Of a stretch of DNA of 64,000 nt, positions 12,101 to 24,100 are shown one piece after another. The position numbers and the translations under genes are program-made. The stretch covers positions 1,128,837 through 1,192,836 of the forward strand of contig JACAXG010000032.1 in assembly GCA_018881555.1 (NCBI GenBank), read 5' to 3'. Origin of the DNA: Amblyornis subalaris. Taxonomy: Eukaryota > Chordata > Aves > Passeriformes > Ptilonorhynchidae. The notes below the pieces were generated by a model. The model saw only the letters and a list, made by a program, of their open reading frames with translations, was not told the DNA's origin and did no database searches. How positions within the stretch are numbered: the first letter of the stretch is position 1; every line of letters starts with the position of its first letter.

Positions 12101-15100
12101 GCAATCCACCCCTCTGTTGATAGTAGTCCATGGGTCATTGTCACAGCCAGCCAAGTAAAATGACCTTTATTAGGGTGAAAAAGGCTGGCTGTGGAACTAA
12201 GGGCAAGGTGGAAAATAAGAGTTTTTTGTTGAACTGATGGTTTCCAGGCAAGAGCTGAGAGTCTAAATGTTGCTCAAAGCCACACAAGGTTAACAGGTAA
12301 AACTGAACCAACATGGAAAGCAAAATATGCTGTTGCCTGCAGTGTGGTACTTGCTTAGTGTTGTTTCCTGTGGGCCAGCAGAGATTTGGGGCCCTGGTGT
12401 CACTGGGGGTGAGAACACAGCGCTGTAAAAGCACAAGAACAGGTACCAAGACACTTCCTAATTCTGTAACTGTCTGGTTTCCATAATGGACTAACAACGT
12501 ACCAAAGCTTAGTGTGACACAAGCTTGGTTCCTGATCTGGAGCTGGATCCATGCAGGAAGGTCTTGTGCCACCAGTGGGACCCGGTGGCAGGGCTGGGTG
12601 TGTGAGTCCNTGAGGGCTGAGAGCGTCCAAAGTGCTTTCTCCATGTGGTGCATGGTGCAGTCAGGAGTGCAGAAGTCATAAAGNTCCATCCAAAAGTTAC
12701 ACACTAATAACTGAAACGTCTCCCACCAGTCACTGAGTATTTCTGCCATCTCAATGCTTTGTCAGATCGTATCCCTGTGTGATTTTCTTGGGCCAGGTTG
12801 GAAACACCTGTAAATAAGTGTGCTCGTAGGAATGCCGACAATCCTTGGCCTGCTGCGGCAGGGTCGTGCTACTTCAGTGTAATGAACTAATAAACTGCTG
12901 CGTTCTGGTGTGTGCTGCCTTAAAACCCCTTGTTGTTCTTCCCAAGCTTGAGTGTCCACGCGTGGGGATGGTTGTTAAGACATTCAAATGCAGGCTGTGC
13001 TTAGCATGAGGCAATTGTTCATCTTTGGTTTTAAACAAAGTTGTAAGATAACTATGCAAATGTATTATATTAAAGGGACACATAAAAGGATCTAGTTTGT
13101 CTGTTGTGGTTTTTTTGTCCATCTGGTGAGGTTTTTTTTTCCCAGCTGAAGAGTTCAGTACGAGGATTGTGTTACCTGTAATGGAGTGACTCGATTTTGC
13201 TTTTTATGTCTTGAAAATTGATTCATAAATTTCCTCTGTTGTAGCACAGTATCCTGCATTTACTGATTAGGGGAGATTTGATAAAAGTTTCTATTATTTT
13301 TCCAAAGGCCTCATGGAAACCGCCTCTTCTACAGTGGCAGATTTCTTGGATTAGTTCCTTCTGTGGGTTTCAGTGGCGCAGAGGCTGCTGGCAGCTCCAG
13401 GAGTGACAGGAGTGTCACAAGTGCGTTGGCTTTACATGTGCCAGCAGAGCTTGTACCTGGCTGTGGTGGTGTCCCCTGATGCCATGAGCTGCTCGCTCGC
13501 TGTACTGAAGGGAGTGTTCTAATGCTAGCCCATGGTCCTTAAGGGGAGATGTGGCCTTTCTATGGCAGCCTGGGAAAATAGAGGCAGGAAAAAAAAGCCA
13601 ATCTTTACCTATTTTCCCAGNCATGTCATCTGGCTTCAGATTCAAACAATTAAAAAAACCAAACAACCTCCAAAAAAAAAAAAAAACCAAATGCCACCCC
13701 ACAACCCTAAACAAAGAAAGATACTTCCCTAAAAAAATCAATTTAGATAGAATGATTAAGGTTGGAAAAGACCTCTAAGATCATCAAGTCCAACTGTTAA
13801 GCCAGCACCACTAAACCGTGTCCTAAAGTGCCATATCCGTATGTTTTTTGAACNCTTCCAGAGATGGTGACTCCACCATTTCCCTGTGCAGTCTGTTCCA
13901 ATGCTTTACAACCCTTTCCATGAAGAAATTTTTCCTAATAGCTAATCTAAACCTCCTCTCTACCTCTCAATAGTCTTCATTGATGACCCAAAGAAGTTGG
14001 TGCTTCTGATATAGTTAGATCCTTCTGGACAAGTGCCTGAGCNCCTGTTGGAAGAATGCTGTCTTTCTGTTGGAGCTGATGTGCTGTCACTATTAATGGC
14101 TTTTTCCCCTGTCCATGGAGTGGGGAAGTCTGTTGGGGAAATAGTGGTAGGTGTTATTCATCTGTCTTTCACTGAAGACAGATTTCCTTTCTTCAGAAAG
14201 TGTCTCTCTTCCCCTTGAACGAGCTCATATCCAAAATACGTCAGTAACTGGAAAGGTTTTCTCCTGCCAGCCCCCATGTTTTTCAGGGATTTTAATCTCC
14301 TGCAGAGGTGAACATCTTTTGACTGTAGAGCTCAGTAATTTTTGTATGCAGGGGTAGTTACGTTAGTAGGAAAAAATATTCCCTGTTCAGGTATGTTTGG
14401 AAAGTATAGTTTTACATACAACTTTAGAGACTGGGATTTCCTTTTTATAAACTCACCAGCTTGTTTTACCCTGCCCTGGTGAGACAGCTGCTTCCTCATC
14501 TCAGCAGGATTCAGCCCAGAAGGCACCACAGTCAGAGCAGGCATCTCTCTGTTGCTGTGCCCCAAGGATCCAGACACTCCCTGCTTGCTCCAGGGGATGT
14601 TTTGGAGGGAGCCGGGCAGGTCGTGCCCCAGGCTGGCTCAAAGCCTGGCACTGCCTGCTCTTGGTGGGAGAGGTAGGCTGGCTTCCCCTCCAGAGGTCAG
14701 GTATCCCTCTTGGTCAGCAGAGCAGGTGAGTAGCTGCAATTCCCACTGCAGATGCTCCCAGAACTCCCACTGCTCTTCCTGAGATGCCTGGGGAGCTTGG
14801 GATGAAGCTTCACCAGACAGAAGCCAAACCAGGAGCTTTCTGCTGCCAAACAAGGCAGCTTTACTGCTTCCATGCACATTCCTGGCTGCTAAACTAGCAG
14901 AAAAGTGCTGTTTTCTTTTTTCTTCCTTTGGGATTTGTTCACTGCCAGCGTTTTAGCTGGGAGTCAGACAAGTGCCAGAATTGATGCAAGGAAAGAAGGG
15001 AACAGGAAGGTGGGAGGAGAAGGGGTAGAGATGTGCAGGTCCACCCTTTCCATACCAGTGAACCCATGGCTGCTTAGGAAAAACATTGGCAAATGTACCT

Positions 15101-18100
15101 GTTAGGCTGGTTTATTTTCTGCCTTTCTTTGCTTCAGGCCCAAATGCTTGAATTCACCCTCTAAAATCAGATGTNGGGATTGTGTACTCTGTTTTTATGC
15201 CAGTGTCATCAAACCTATNAAAATTGGGAGTATTTTCACTTGTAAACACTAGTGTTTAAATAAAAGTAAATAAAATATTAAATAAAAATAGCACTTTTCC
15301 CTTCATCCCAGAAGCTGACCGTCTAAATACAAGGTTAGCACAGGAGCCAGTTAATGTAACTGCATTTTTGCATCTGATAACAGACTTATAAACCAAATCT
15401 ATTTTAGTGCATAAAAAAGGCCCATTTCCCTCCCAGGCTTTGCCTCATCTTTCAGTGGCTGGCATGAGACAGACGCAAATCCCAGTGTGTGGGTTGTTCC
15501 AGCAGCTGGGATACAAGCAAACGGGAACTTCAGTCCATCCCTGCTTCTGTCATAGGAGTGCACCTTGCAGTAGGAAAGGGAGCCACGTGCCAAAGCTGAG
15601 GCAAATCTGGACTATTAATGTCTGGATACTGTGCAAGCCCTTCATTATCCTAAAATTTCATGTCTTAGTAACCAGGTGGGCTTAAACTCAGTCCTGTACA
15701 GAGTGAACAGTGACCCAAGAATCCAGAAGTAGCACACTGACCATGGATGGTCTGGATGGACTAAGATACTAAACTTCACAGGAATCACTTTGATCTGTAA
15801 CTTTACTCCTTTTTCTCATCTAATTTTGGCCTAGTTGTGACTTTGGGGATAACTAAGGCCAGAAGGAGCATTCTGCATGATCAAAAGAGGTACAATCCCT
15901 CATCTCTTCTTAAAAAGTAGTGTTTTTTCAAATCGTGTCAGAAGGCTTAAGATCTGTGATCCTCCCTAGGGTGCAAAACAGAGCTGAAAAGTCCTGATTT
16001 TCAGTCTAGCTGTTGCCTTTGCTGTTTTACTTCTTTGTGTTGTTCAAAGGGTTTCCCTGTTAGAATACTTGGGATGTTGTCCTAAAACTTCCCTTGGTAA
16101 GAGTTTCTCTTTTGCTGACAGTTGCTCTTTCAGAGCACCTTGATGCCGCTGCAGCCGGAAGCTCAGGAGCCTGTGAGGTTCCCATTAGGCCACTGTCNCA
16201 TGAAGTTCAGCCAAATGTTTGGTGTTTCTTGGTTTTTTCCACTCAAATTTATTACTAACTGAATTTCATTATTTAGAGCAGCATTCCCATAAACAGGTCT
16301 GTACATCGGCAGTGAATAGTCAAATCTTGTGTCCCAGGAGTGTCAGGGTGACAAGGGAGATACAGCCCTTCCTGCTGTAGATCACGCTGACTTTAACACC
16401 ACCTGTAAACTTCCATAAAGTATTGTTCCTCTAGAACTGCCGGATCTAAGTGAGTCCCTGCGATGTCCTTTCTGCTGTCCTGCAAAACCCACAGTTCACC
16501 TGCTGTTACAATCCGGTGCCATCACACCCAGCGATAGAGGGATGTTCTCAAACACTCTGTAATTGCTCCTTTTTTTTCCTTTTCCCCCACCCTGCTGCTT
16601 TGCAATACTCTGATGTGTGATGGCTGACAGGGGGCTCAGATTGACTTTCTGTGCTCTCCTTTACCCAGCTAAACATATTCCACCTTGGCTTTACCAGTTT
16701 TTTGTTCGGTTACTAAATTTTGAACACTGTTGTCTTGTTTACTAACATCCAGTAGAGATAGAGCAGTGTGAAGCTGCAGGGTCTGCATGTTCTTAACAGA
16801 AACCTGGGGTTTGTGTCATTGACTGTTGGTGTGTTCCTGTGCATGATTTTGATTATTCATACTTGATGCATAAAAATAATTCAACATATTTCAGCTGTGA
16901 AGTTATGCAGCTATAATATTATGTGTTACAGCTTTAAAAATTTGTAGTGGTGGTTAGTATCATAAATTGATAACTAAGGCAGAGGACTTCAGAAATGGGG
17001 TGGGGATTAAAGGTGCAATGTTCTAAGTCAGGACCAGAGATGTTTTCGACGACTTCATCTCCTAAAGGACAGCTTAGAATCATAGAATCATTAAGGTTGG
17101 AAAAGACCATTAAGATCATCAAGTCCAAAAAGACATTGTGTAAGGTAAGAGAACAATCACAGTTTCAAATCAGTGTGGCAGAAGAGATGAGAAAAGTTGT
17201 GAGACAAACAGACTGGCGAGAAGTCAGGAATTCTTATTCTGCATCACAGTACAATGGCTGTTTGAAGAAATTAAAAGGTGACAGACTGAAAAACGACACA
17301 AAGGAGGGAGAGGGTCAATTGCTACATTACTCAGTAATGCTGTGGAGAGGGTTCACCAGTGTCTGTATAGTCTGTATAGACTGCTGAATGCTGGTGCAAT
17401 TATTTAATGCATCAGATCTGATGCCTTGAGTGGGATCTAAACTACCTTACTTCTTGCAGGGTGTGCTGATCTCCAGAGCCTTGACACCATGCAGCCCATG
17501 GAAAGGAAAAGGCAGGGCTACATTCACGAGCTCATTCAGACGGAAGAAAGGTACATGGACGACCTGCAGCTCGTCGTAGAGGTGAGATGTTTTGGGTGTG
17601 AAAATGCATTTGGAATAAAAACACCTCTGTCGTGATGTATGATAACAATAAAGGGATTCTTATGAATTGTGACATGCTGGAGGAAGAAAGGTGTGTGGGT
17701 ACCTCCCTTTCCAGCAAATGTTACATGGATGCTCCCTAGGCAAAAATACCACATTGTAATAAAACNCTTCAGCTTACAAGGACCTTCCTGTTTTCCAAAT
17801 CCTGTTCTTAGGTGTTTGGGCTCAGTGAAAAGATGATGGGCTGAGCATTGAGCAGAGTTGCACAGGCTCATGACAGAAGCTGTAGAAACACCATAAAAGC
17901 TTATCATGTGCCTTCTCCCTGGTTTTATTTCTGGAAGCAAGACCACCTCACTCAGCAGGGCAGGCACTGGCCAGCATTAAGTGCTTTGGGGCATCCAACT
18001 TGACCTCTCTGTGTAAAACAACTGTGTGGTGAAGTGTGACAGATGTTAAATACACGAGTCACACGGGTGCTCTGCTCCCCAGAGAGGATGTGCCAAGGGC

Positions 18101-21100
18101 CCCTGAGAGCAGCTGTGGTTCTGCACACAGGGTGACTCTGAGTGCTCTGGGCTGGGTGAGACGAGCAATGCCTGAGTGTGATTTGTGTAGTGATTGACTT
18201 CTGATTGATACTACAGGAATGCTCTTCTGCTGAGCAGTCAGCCTGCAGGTCCCAGTGCTTGTCCCTGCTTTGCAAGAGCTGATGGCAGTGTCAGAATGGG
18301 GTCACACGCGCAGGGGAAACAGCTGTCACAAGTGCTAGTATGGAATTGCTTTTAACTTCTGAGAAATTAGACACTGAGCAGTGAAAAAAAGTCACTGCTA
18401 GGCTAAACAAGAGGCTGAGATGTTTTTGTCTCTGAAGAATTGCTCATTTTTTGTCTGCAGGTTTTCCAAAAACCAATGGCTGATTCGGGCTGTCTCACAG
18501 AAGGAGAAATGGGGCTGATCTTTGTTAACTGGAAGGAACTCATCATGTCCAATACAAAGTTACTGAAGTGAGTACTTACCTGCAGTCTTACATTTTCCTC
18601 TTAATTTTTCTGTCATTCCTTTTCCCAGGAAGTTTCCTAGGTTTACAGTCAGTATTCTGTCCTTGCTGATTATTTCCTGTGCATGCTTGCATTCAGAACA
18701 GCTAAATGTAGTCAGTCCGCTTCAAAAGGAGTTGTAATAAGAGAGAGGGAGAAATAAACAAGAACAGATGCACATTTGCTGTAATACCTTAGAGCCTACA
18801 CAAAAATATGTGCATGGGAGGTTTTCTTCCCAGTTTTCTGGAAAGCAACCTTTTATTCTCTAAAAATAATCTTTAGAGAGACAAAGCAGCTACTAATTCA
18901 CTGAATGGGATGCTGGTTGAATGTAGAGATTGATGCTGATTGTCCCAGAAACCTCAAAGGAGAGTCCAGTCCCCCAGACCTCACCAGGCAGTTTATTCAG
19001 CTCAGAGTTTTGTGTTGGTGACTTCCTGGTGGTTCAGGCTGGACCCCAGCTCTGCCTGGAAGCGCCTGTGCTGTGTAAGGAAATTCACCTGCCAGGTTTG
19101 TGTCCTTTCAGAGCTGGATTTGTAAGGGTTGTGATTTAGGCCTCACAGACTTGGCAGCAAAGTTGGATGGTGATTTCTTTCCTCTCAGAGCCTTGCGGGT
19201 GCGTAAGAAAACCGGAGGCGAGAAGATGCCGGTGCAGATGATTGGGGACATCTTGGCAGCAGAGCTCTCTCACATGCAGGCCTACATTCGCTTCTGCAGC
19301 TGCCAGCTCAACGGAGCGTCCCTGCTACAGCAGAAAACTGATGAAGATGCTGATTTCAAAGACTACTTAAAGGTATCTGATTCAGTAGCTTTTGTGCCTT
19401 CTCCTTTCCTCAATGACAGGAGCCTGTCTAACCAGCATCGACCACACCAAAATAACCCAGAAGAGTAAAAGCCTGCAAAAATACCTAAGAACCTTCCAAG
19501 CTGTGTTTATATGGTGGCCGTGGATAACACTGTGTGTGCTCTTTATTTATATCCCTGTCTTTCTCTCTAGCTAATTTACTTAGGCCATGAAAGGAGAATT
19601 GCCAGAATGGTTGACATCAGGCATTTGTTTCTTTCATTGCTTTGTTCTTTTTCAACCTGAGCGGAGCCTGTAATGTCAAAATAAAAGATGGAACAGTTCC
19701 GAATGTAAGGATTCTGCATGAACAATGACCCTGTGATTTATGCTGGCAAAGCATCTGGGTGCAATGACAGTGCCAGCTTTCCTGTTTGTTCTAGATACAA
19801 GTATTGCTTGGTTACTGAAAAAATCCAAGATCTCTTGGAATGCCTGGAAAAATGAATCCGATCAGAGAGTTTTCAGTGTTCCACTGCCAGTGAGGCAACT
19901 GTTTCCTGATGAGTAATGCAATGTCTCTGTTAAATCTCTGGATTGCACCACAGAAACTTGCCCTGGACCCTCGCTGCAAAGGAATGCCCCTCTCCAGCTT
20001 CCTCCTGAAACCCATGCAAAGGATAACACGCTACCCTCTGCTCATAAAGAGTGTGAGTACCTCAATGAGGTTTTGTAGGTGAATGCTTTAAATTTTATCT
20101 CAATAGCAAAAGCCAAGATAAAGCCTTGTCCCTTTATGGGGATTTCTCCAAGAANTTCCTGTGTTTATCTCTGTTTTTCTCTTTCCTCCCCTCTTTGATC
20201 CACACCAGATTCTAGAGAACACTCCAGAGAACCACCCGGATCACAGTAACCTCCGGCTCGCCCTGGAGCGCGCGGAGGAGCTGTGCTCCCAGGTGAACGA
20301 GGGTGTGCGTGAGAAGGAGAACTCGGACAGGCTGGAGTGGATACAGGCCCACGTCCAGTGCGAAGGCCTTGCTGAGGTACCTGCACTGATGCTCTGCACG
20401 GCTGGGGCTTTTCAGAGTCATTTTAGGAATGCTGAGGAGTCGTTGCTCAAATGCGTTACTGGAGGAATGTGATCCACTGCTGAGCTCTAGGCAGAGAAAC
20501 TTTTATTGAATGCTACTCACAGCCATAATGTGATGAGCCATTGTTTTTGCATGATTGTGGTGCTGGAGAAATCTTCATTTATCAGCTTATAAACTGATAC
20601 CATTTAGACCATTAAATGGACAGAAATAACTCTTCTCTCTGAACTTCTGATCATGCTGCCACTTGGCTAAGTCAGGCGTTACTATGTGGGATTTCACTTA
20701 GTGTGTGTTTCCCAGGGGTTTTTTTCATGCAGGAAGGGCACAGAAGCCCTCAGTGCCAGATCCTCAAGGATATGTGGGGTTTAGGCTCCTGTACCTTTCA
20801 GGACAGCCTTCAAAATGAGGTGTGTGACAATTCTCCACTGGCTGCATAAGGAACCAGGGCTTGACAGGCCCAGAAGGTCTGTCCTGGTTCCATCATCTAA
20901 TCATGCACCTGTAAGAGGTGACCTGACTGCAGCCTGTGCAGCCTCGTCTTGAACACAGCTTCTGGACAACAGAGAAGTGGCCATGCAGCAAATGCCTTCA
21001 TTCACTCAGACCCTCATGTGTGTTTTTGGTAAAGCTGCATTCTGCTCTGAGGTGGGAGTTTTGCTGTTACCATGGCTGATCATAGAACAGTTCCCTTCTC

Positions 21101-24100
21101 TTCATTTATAATGGAATTCATTAAACAAAGCAGAAGAGCATTTTGAGCAGCTTAATCAATCTCCACGGTGAAGAGGAGCAGGAGCTGATGTCTGCACAAA
21201 CTTGCTGCTGCTAATGGGTTTTGTCTCTTCCTAGCAACCTGTGTTCAACTCCCTCACAAACTGCTTGGGACCACGGAAGCTCCTGCACAGTGGGAAGCTG
21301 TACAAGGCCAAGAGCAGTAAGGAGCTGTATGGATTCCTTTTCAATGACTTCCTGCTGCTCACCTACATGGTTAAACAGTTCGTGTCTTCCGGATCTGATA
21401 AACTCTTCAGCCCCAAATCCAACTCCCAGTTCAAAATGTACAAAATGGTGAGTGACTCAAGGTGCTCCATGGTCATGTTGGTACAGTGGGTCCTGGCTTC
21501 TGGTGAGGAATGCTGCTCTCCCACTGGGATTATTTGTCTGGCTCCTTTTGATGTCATATAGGCACATTCTGGCAGACAACTTGCACAAATGCCACTGGAA
21601 AAGGACAGGTTTCTGTGTCTTGGTTTAACAAACACTTCCATCCACTTTGGGGGGAAAGGGCAGAAGTAGTATCATACCTGAGCAGCTGAGTGGGATGTTC
21701 AGAAGCAGGAGCCATGACTTCAGTTTGCACAGGTTCCTACATCCACAAGAAAATTCCTGTCCTTCTTCAGAAAACTGTAAAAGGTGGTAAATTTTAGTGT
21801 CTGTGTCCACACAGTCTGTCTTCTCAAGATTCTGAAACTGGGGACATAAGTTTAAATATCAGGGCTGCCTTCCCACACAGAACCCGAGAGATTCCCAGGA
21901 TTTCCAAGTGCTGCACTGCAGCTCTGCTTGCTCAGTCCTGCCCCTTTCACAAAGCTCTTTGCCTAGGAAGACAGAATGGGGTGTATTGCCAGAGTAGTTT
22001 TTCTCTCAGCCCTTTCTTGCATCCTTTACATGGTGATCTCATATTTGTCCTGTGTCCTATGACTTTCATTTTCCCTACAGTAAAACAGTGTATTTAAATA
22101 TCCTAATAGCGTTTCTGCTTGTTGTCACAGGGTGATACTGCCACAGTGATGTTTGCTTTTCTTTCAGCCCGTTTTTCTTAATGAAGTCCTCGTGAAGCTG
22201 CCCACAGACCCTTCAAGTGATGAGCCAGTTTTCCACATATCACACATTGACAGAGTTTACACACTTAAAACTGACAACATTAATGAGCGGTGAGTGGTGA
22301 AAATGCAGATCTGAGCTTACACCTGTTAATGAAGGCTGCAGGCTGTTTCCAGTGAGCAGACACAGGGGGCTCTGAACTCAGGAACAGAGTTGTCTCTTGG
22401 TCAGGAAATTAACTAACTTGACTCTCATATGAATGACAAGTTTTCTCTGATTTTGTTCTGCTTGTGCAGCAACTCTTGCAATGGAATCCAGCCACATCTG
22501 CTGCTCCTTGATGTTACAGTTGTATAGAAGAATAGTNTAGGGCTGCAAAATCCAGCATCCCATAGGACTCTTCCCAGTCTTGGTCAGTCTTGAATGTGAC
22601 CCAGCAGTCTTTAATGAAACAGCAGCTCCTCTTTCATTTATTTAGGCTGATTTGGAATGTGGCATAAGATTAAATCAAAAAACTTCCATCACTTTAGTCC
22701 ATGAACTAACTTGATTTATGATGCCTCTGAAACCCAGGGAGAGGGAATGGGGAAAGAGAGTGGGGCAAAGTCCCTGATACTGCAGACTTTGCTGTCTGTG
22801 AGATGCCCCTGACCGTAGGGATTGCTCTTTGCAGGACTGCCTGGGTCCAGAAAATCAAAGCGGCGTCAGAGCAGTACATTGAAACGGAGAAGAAGAAACG
22901 TGAAAAGGCTTATCAAGGTACCTACCAAGTTCTGTATTTCCCTCTCATCCACCCAGAAACATGGGCAGGGCCTTTCCTGGAGGATGCCTGAGTGTCTGTG
23001 TAGGATCTCCCTCTTCAGATCTATTGCCAGTTTTTACAGTTCCAACCAATCCATTTATTTCTGACCTCTTTGTTCCCAGCTCGTTCTCAGAAAACCTCAG
23101 GAATAGGACGCTTGATGGTGCACGTGATTGAAGCAACAGAACTAAAAGCCTGTAAGCCCAATGGTAAGTGAGAGAAACAGTCTCAGGTTGCTTTTATTCC
23201 TGTAACATTTGGAAAGGCTTGTTGAGAGGACTTTGGTCATTTGGGAAATGCTGTGGCTTGTCTACAGTTTCTGTATGAATTAGCCATTCTGTAGCTTCAG
23301 AAGACCAAGTGAAGAACCACCTCTGCACTGCTCTGGGATATAAGGATTGCCTGATCCACATCTTCTGGCAGCAGCATGGATGTGTGTCCAAGCAGGCTCC
23401 AGATGGAGGGGGAGTTTTCTGCACTGCCGAGGAGTTTCACTCCCTATTCTGTGTTTAGGGAAGAGCAACCCCTACTGTGAGATCAGTATGGGCTCGCAGA
23501 GCTACACTACCAGGACCCTGCAGGACACCCTGAACCCCAAGTGGAACTTCAACTGCCAGTTCTTCATCAAGGATCTATATCAGGATGTCCTGTGTATCAC
23601 CATGTTTGACAGGGATCAGTTCTCACCTGATGGTAAGTGTGACTATTTGGGAAAAGAATGCTTTTTGGTGAGCTGGGGTACAGTTCCTCAGCAGCAGTTT
23701 CAAGAGACTGTAGGTCTGATTGCTGCGTGAGAAATGTTAGGTAAAAATCATGCCTCAGGACTCAGGAGGTTCAATAGCCTTCCAGAGCCAGCAGCTCCAG
23801 GCAGTCAGATTTGATCCTGCTCTGGCTCAGACACAGAATTATTTTCTTGTCAGACTGAAGAGACAGAGAAGTTGAAAGCAGAAGTTCTACTCTCTCACTA
23901 TAGGTGCTCAAAAGTAAGGTACTAGGTTATATTTGCACAGCAACAGCTTGATCAGCTTTCTTGTTGCTTGGAAAGTGAGTGCGGTTTTGGCAGTCAGTTG
24001 CTTCTCATATTCTCTAAAAGGTTAAGTGCTTTTTCAGGGCTCTGACACACAGTCAATTATTGCAAATTTGCAGGGAACTGCCTTGACCTGAGATGCCATG

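Larger units (their letters stand above)
4673..17459 (+). other. ITSN2: Large ITSN2 intron between SH3E and the DH domain
   Basis: This 12.8-kb intron separates the scaffold half of the protein from the RhoGEF half. It contains the candidate short-isoform last exon (9,473 onwards), two antisense CR1 scraps near 13.75 and 17.08 kb, a diverged direct repeat at 7.53 and 7.85 kb, an AT-rich run near 10.87 kb and a 202-codon antisense reading frame of unknown meaning near 12.1-12.75 kb. No other exon was recognised in it. Confidence 0.85.
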
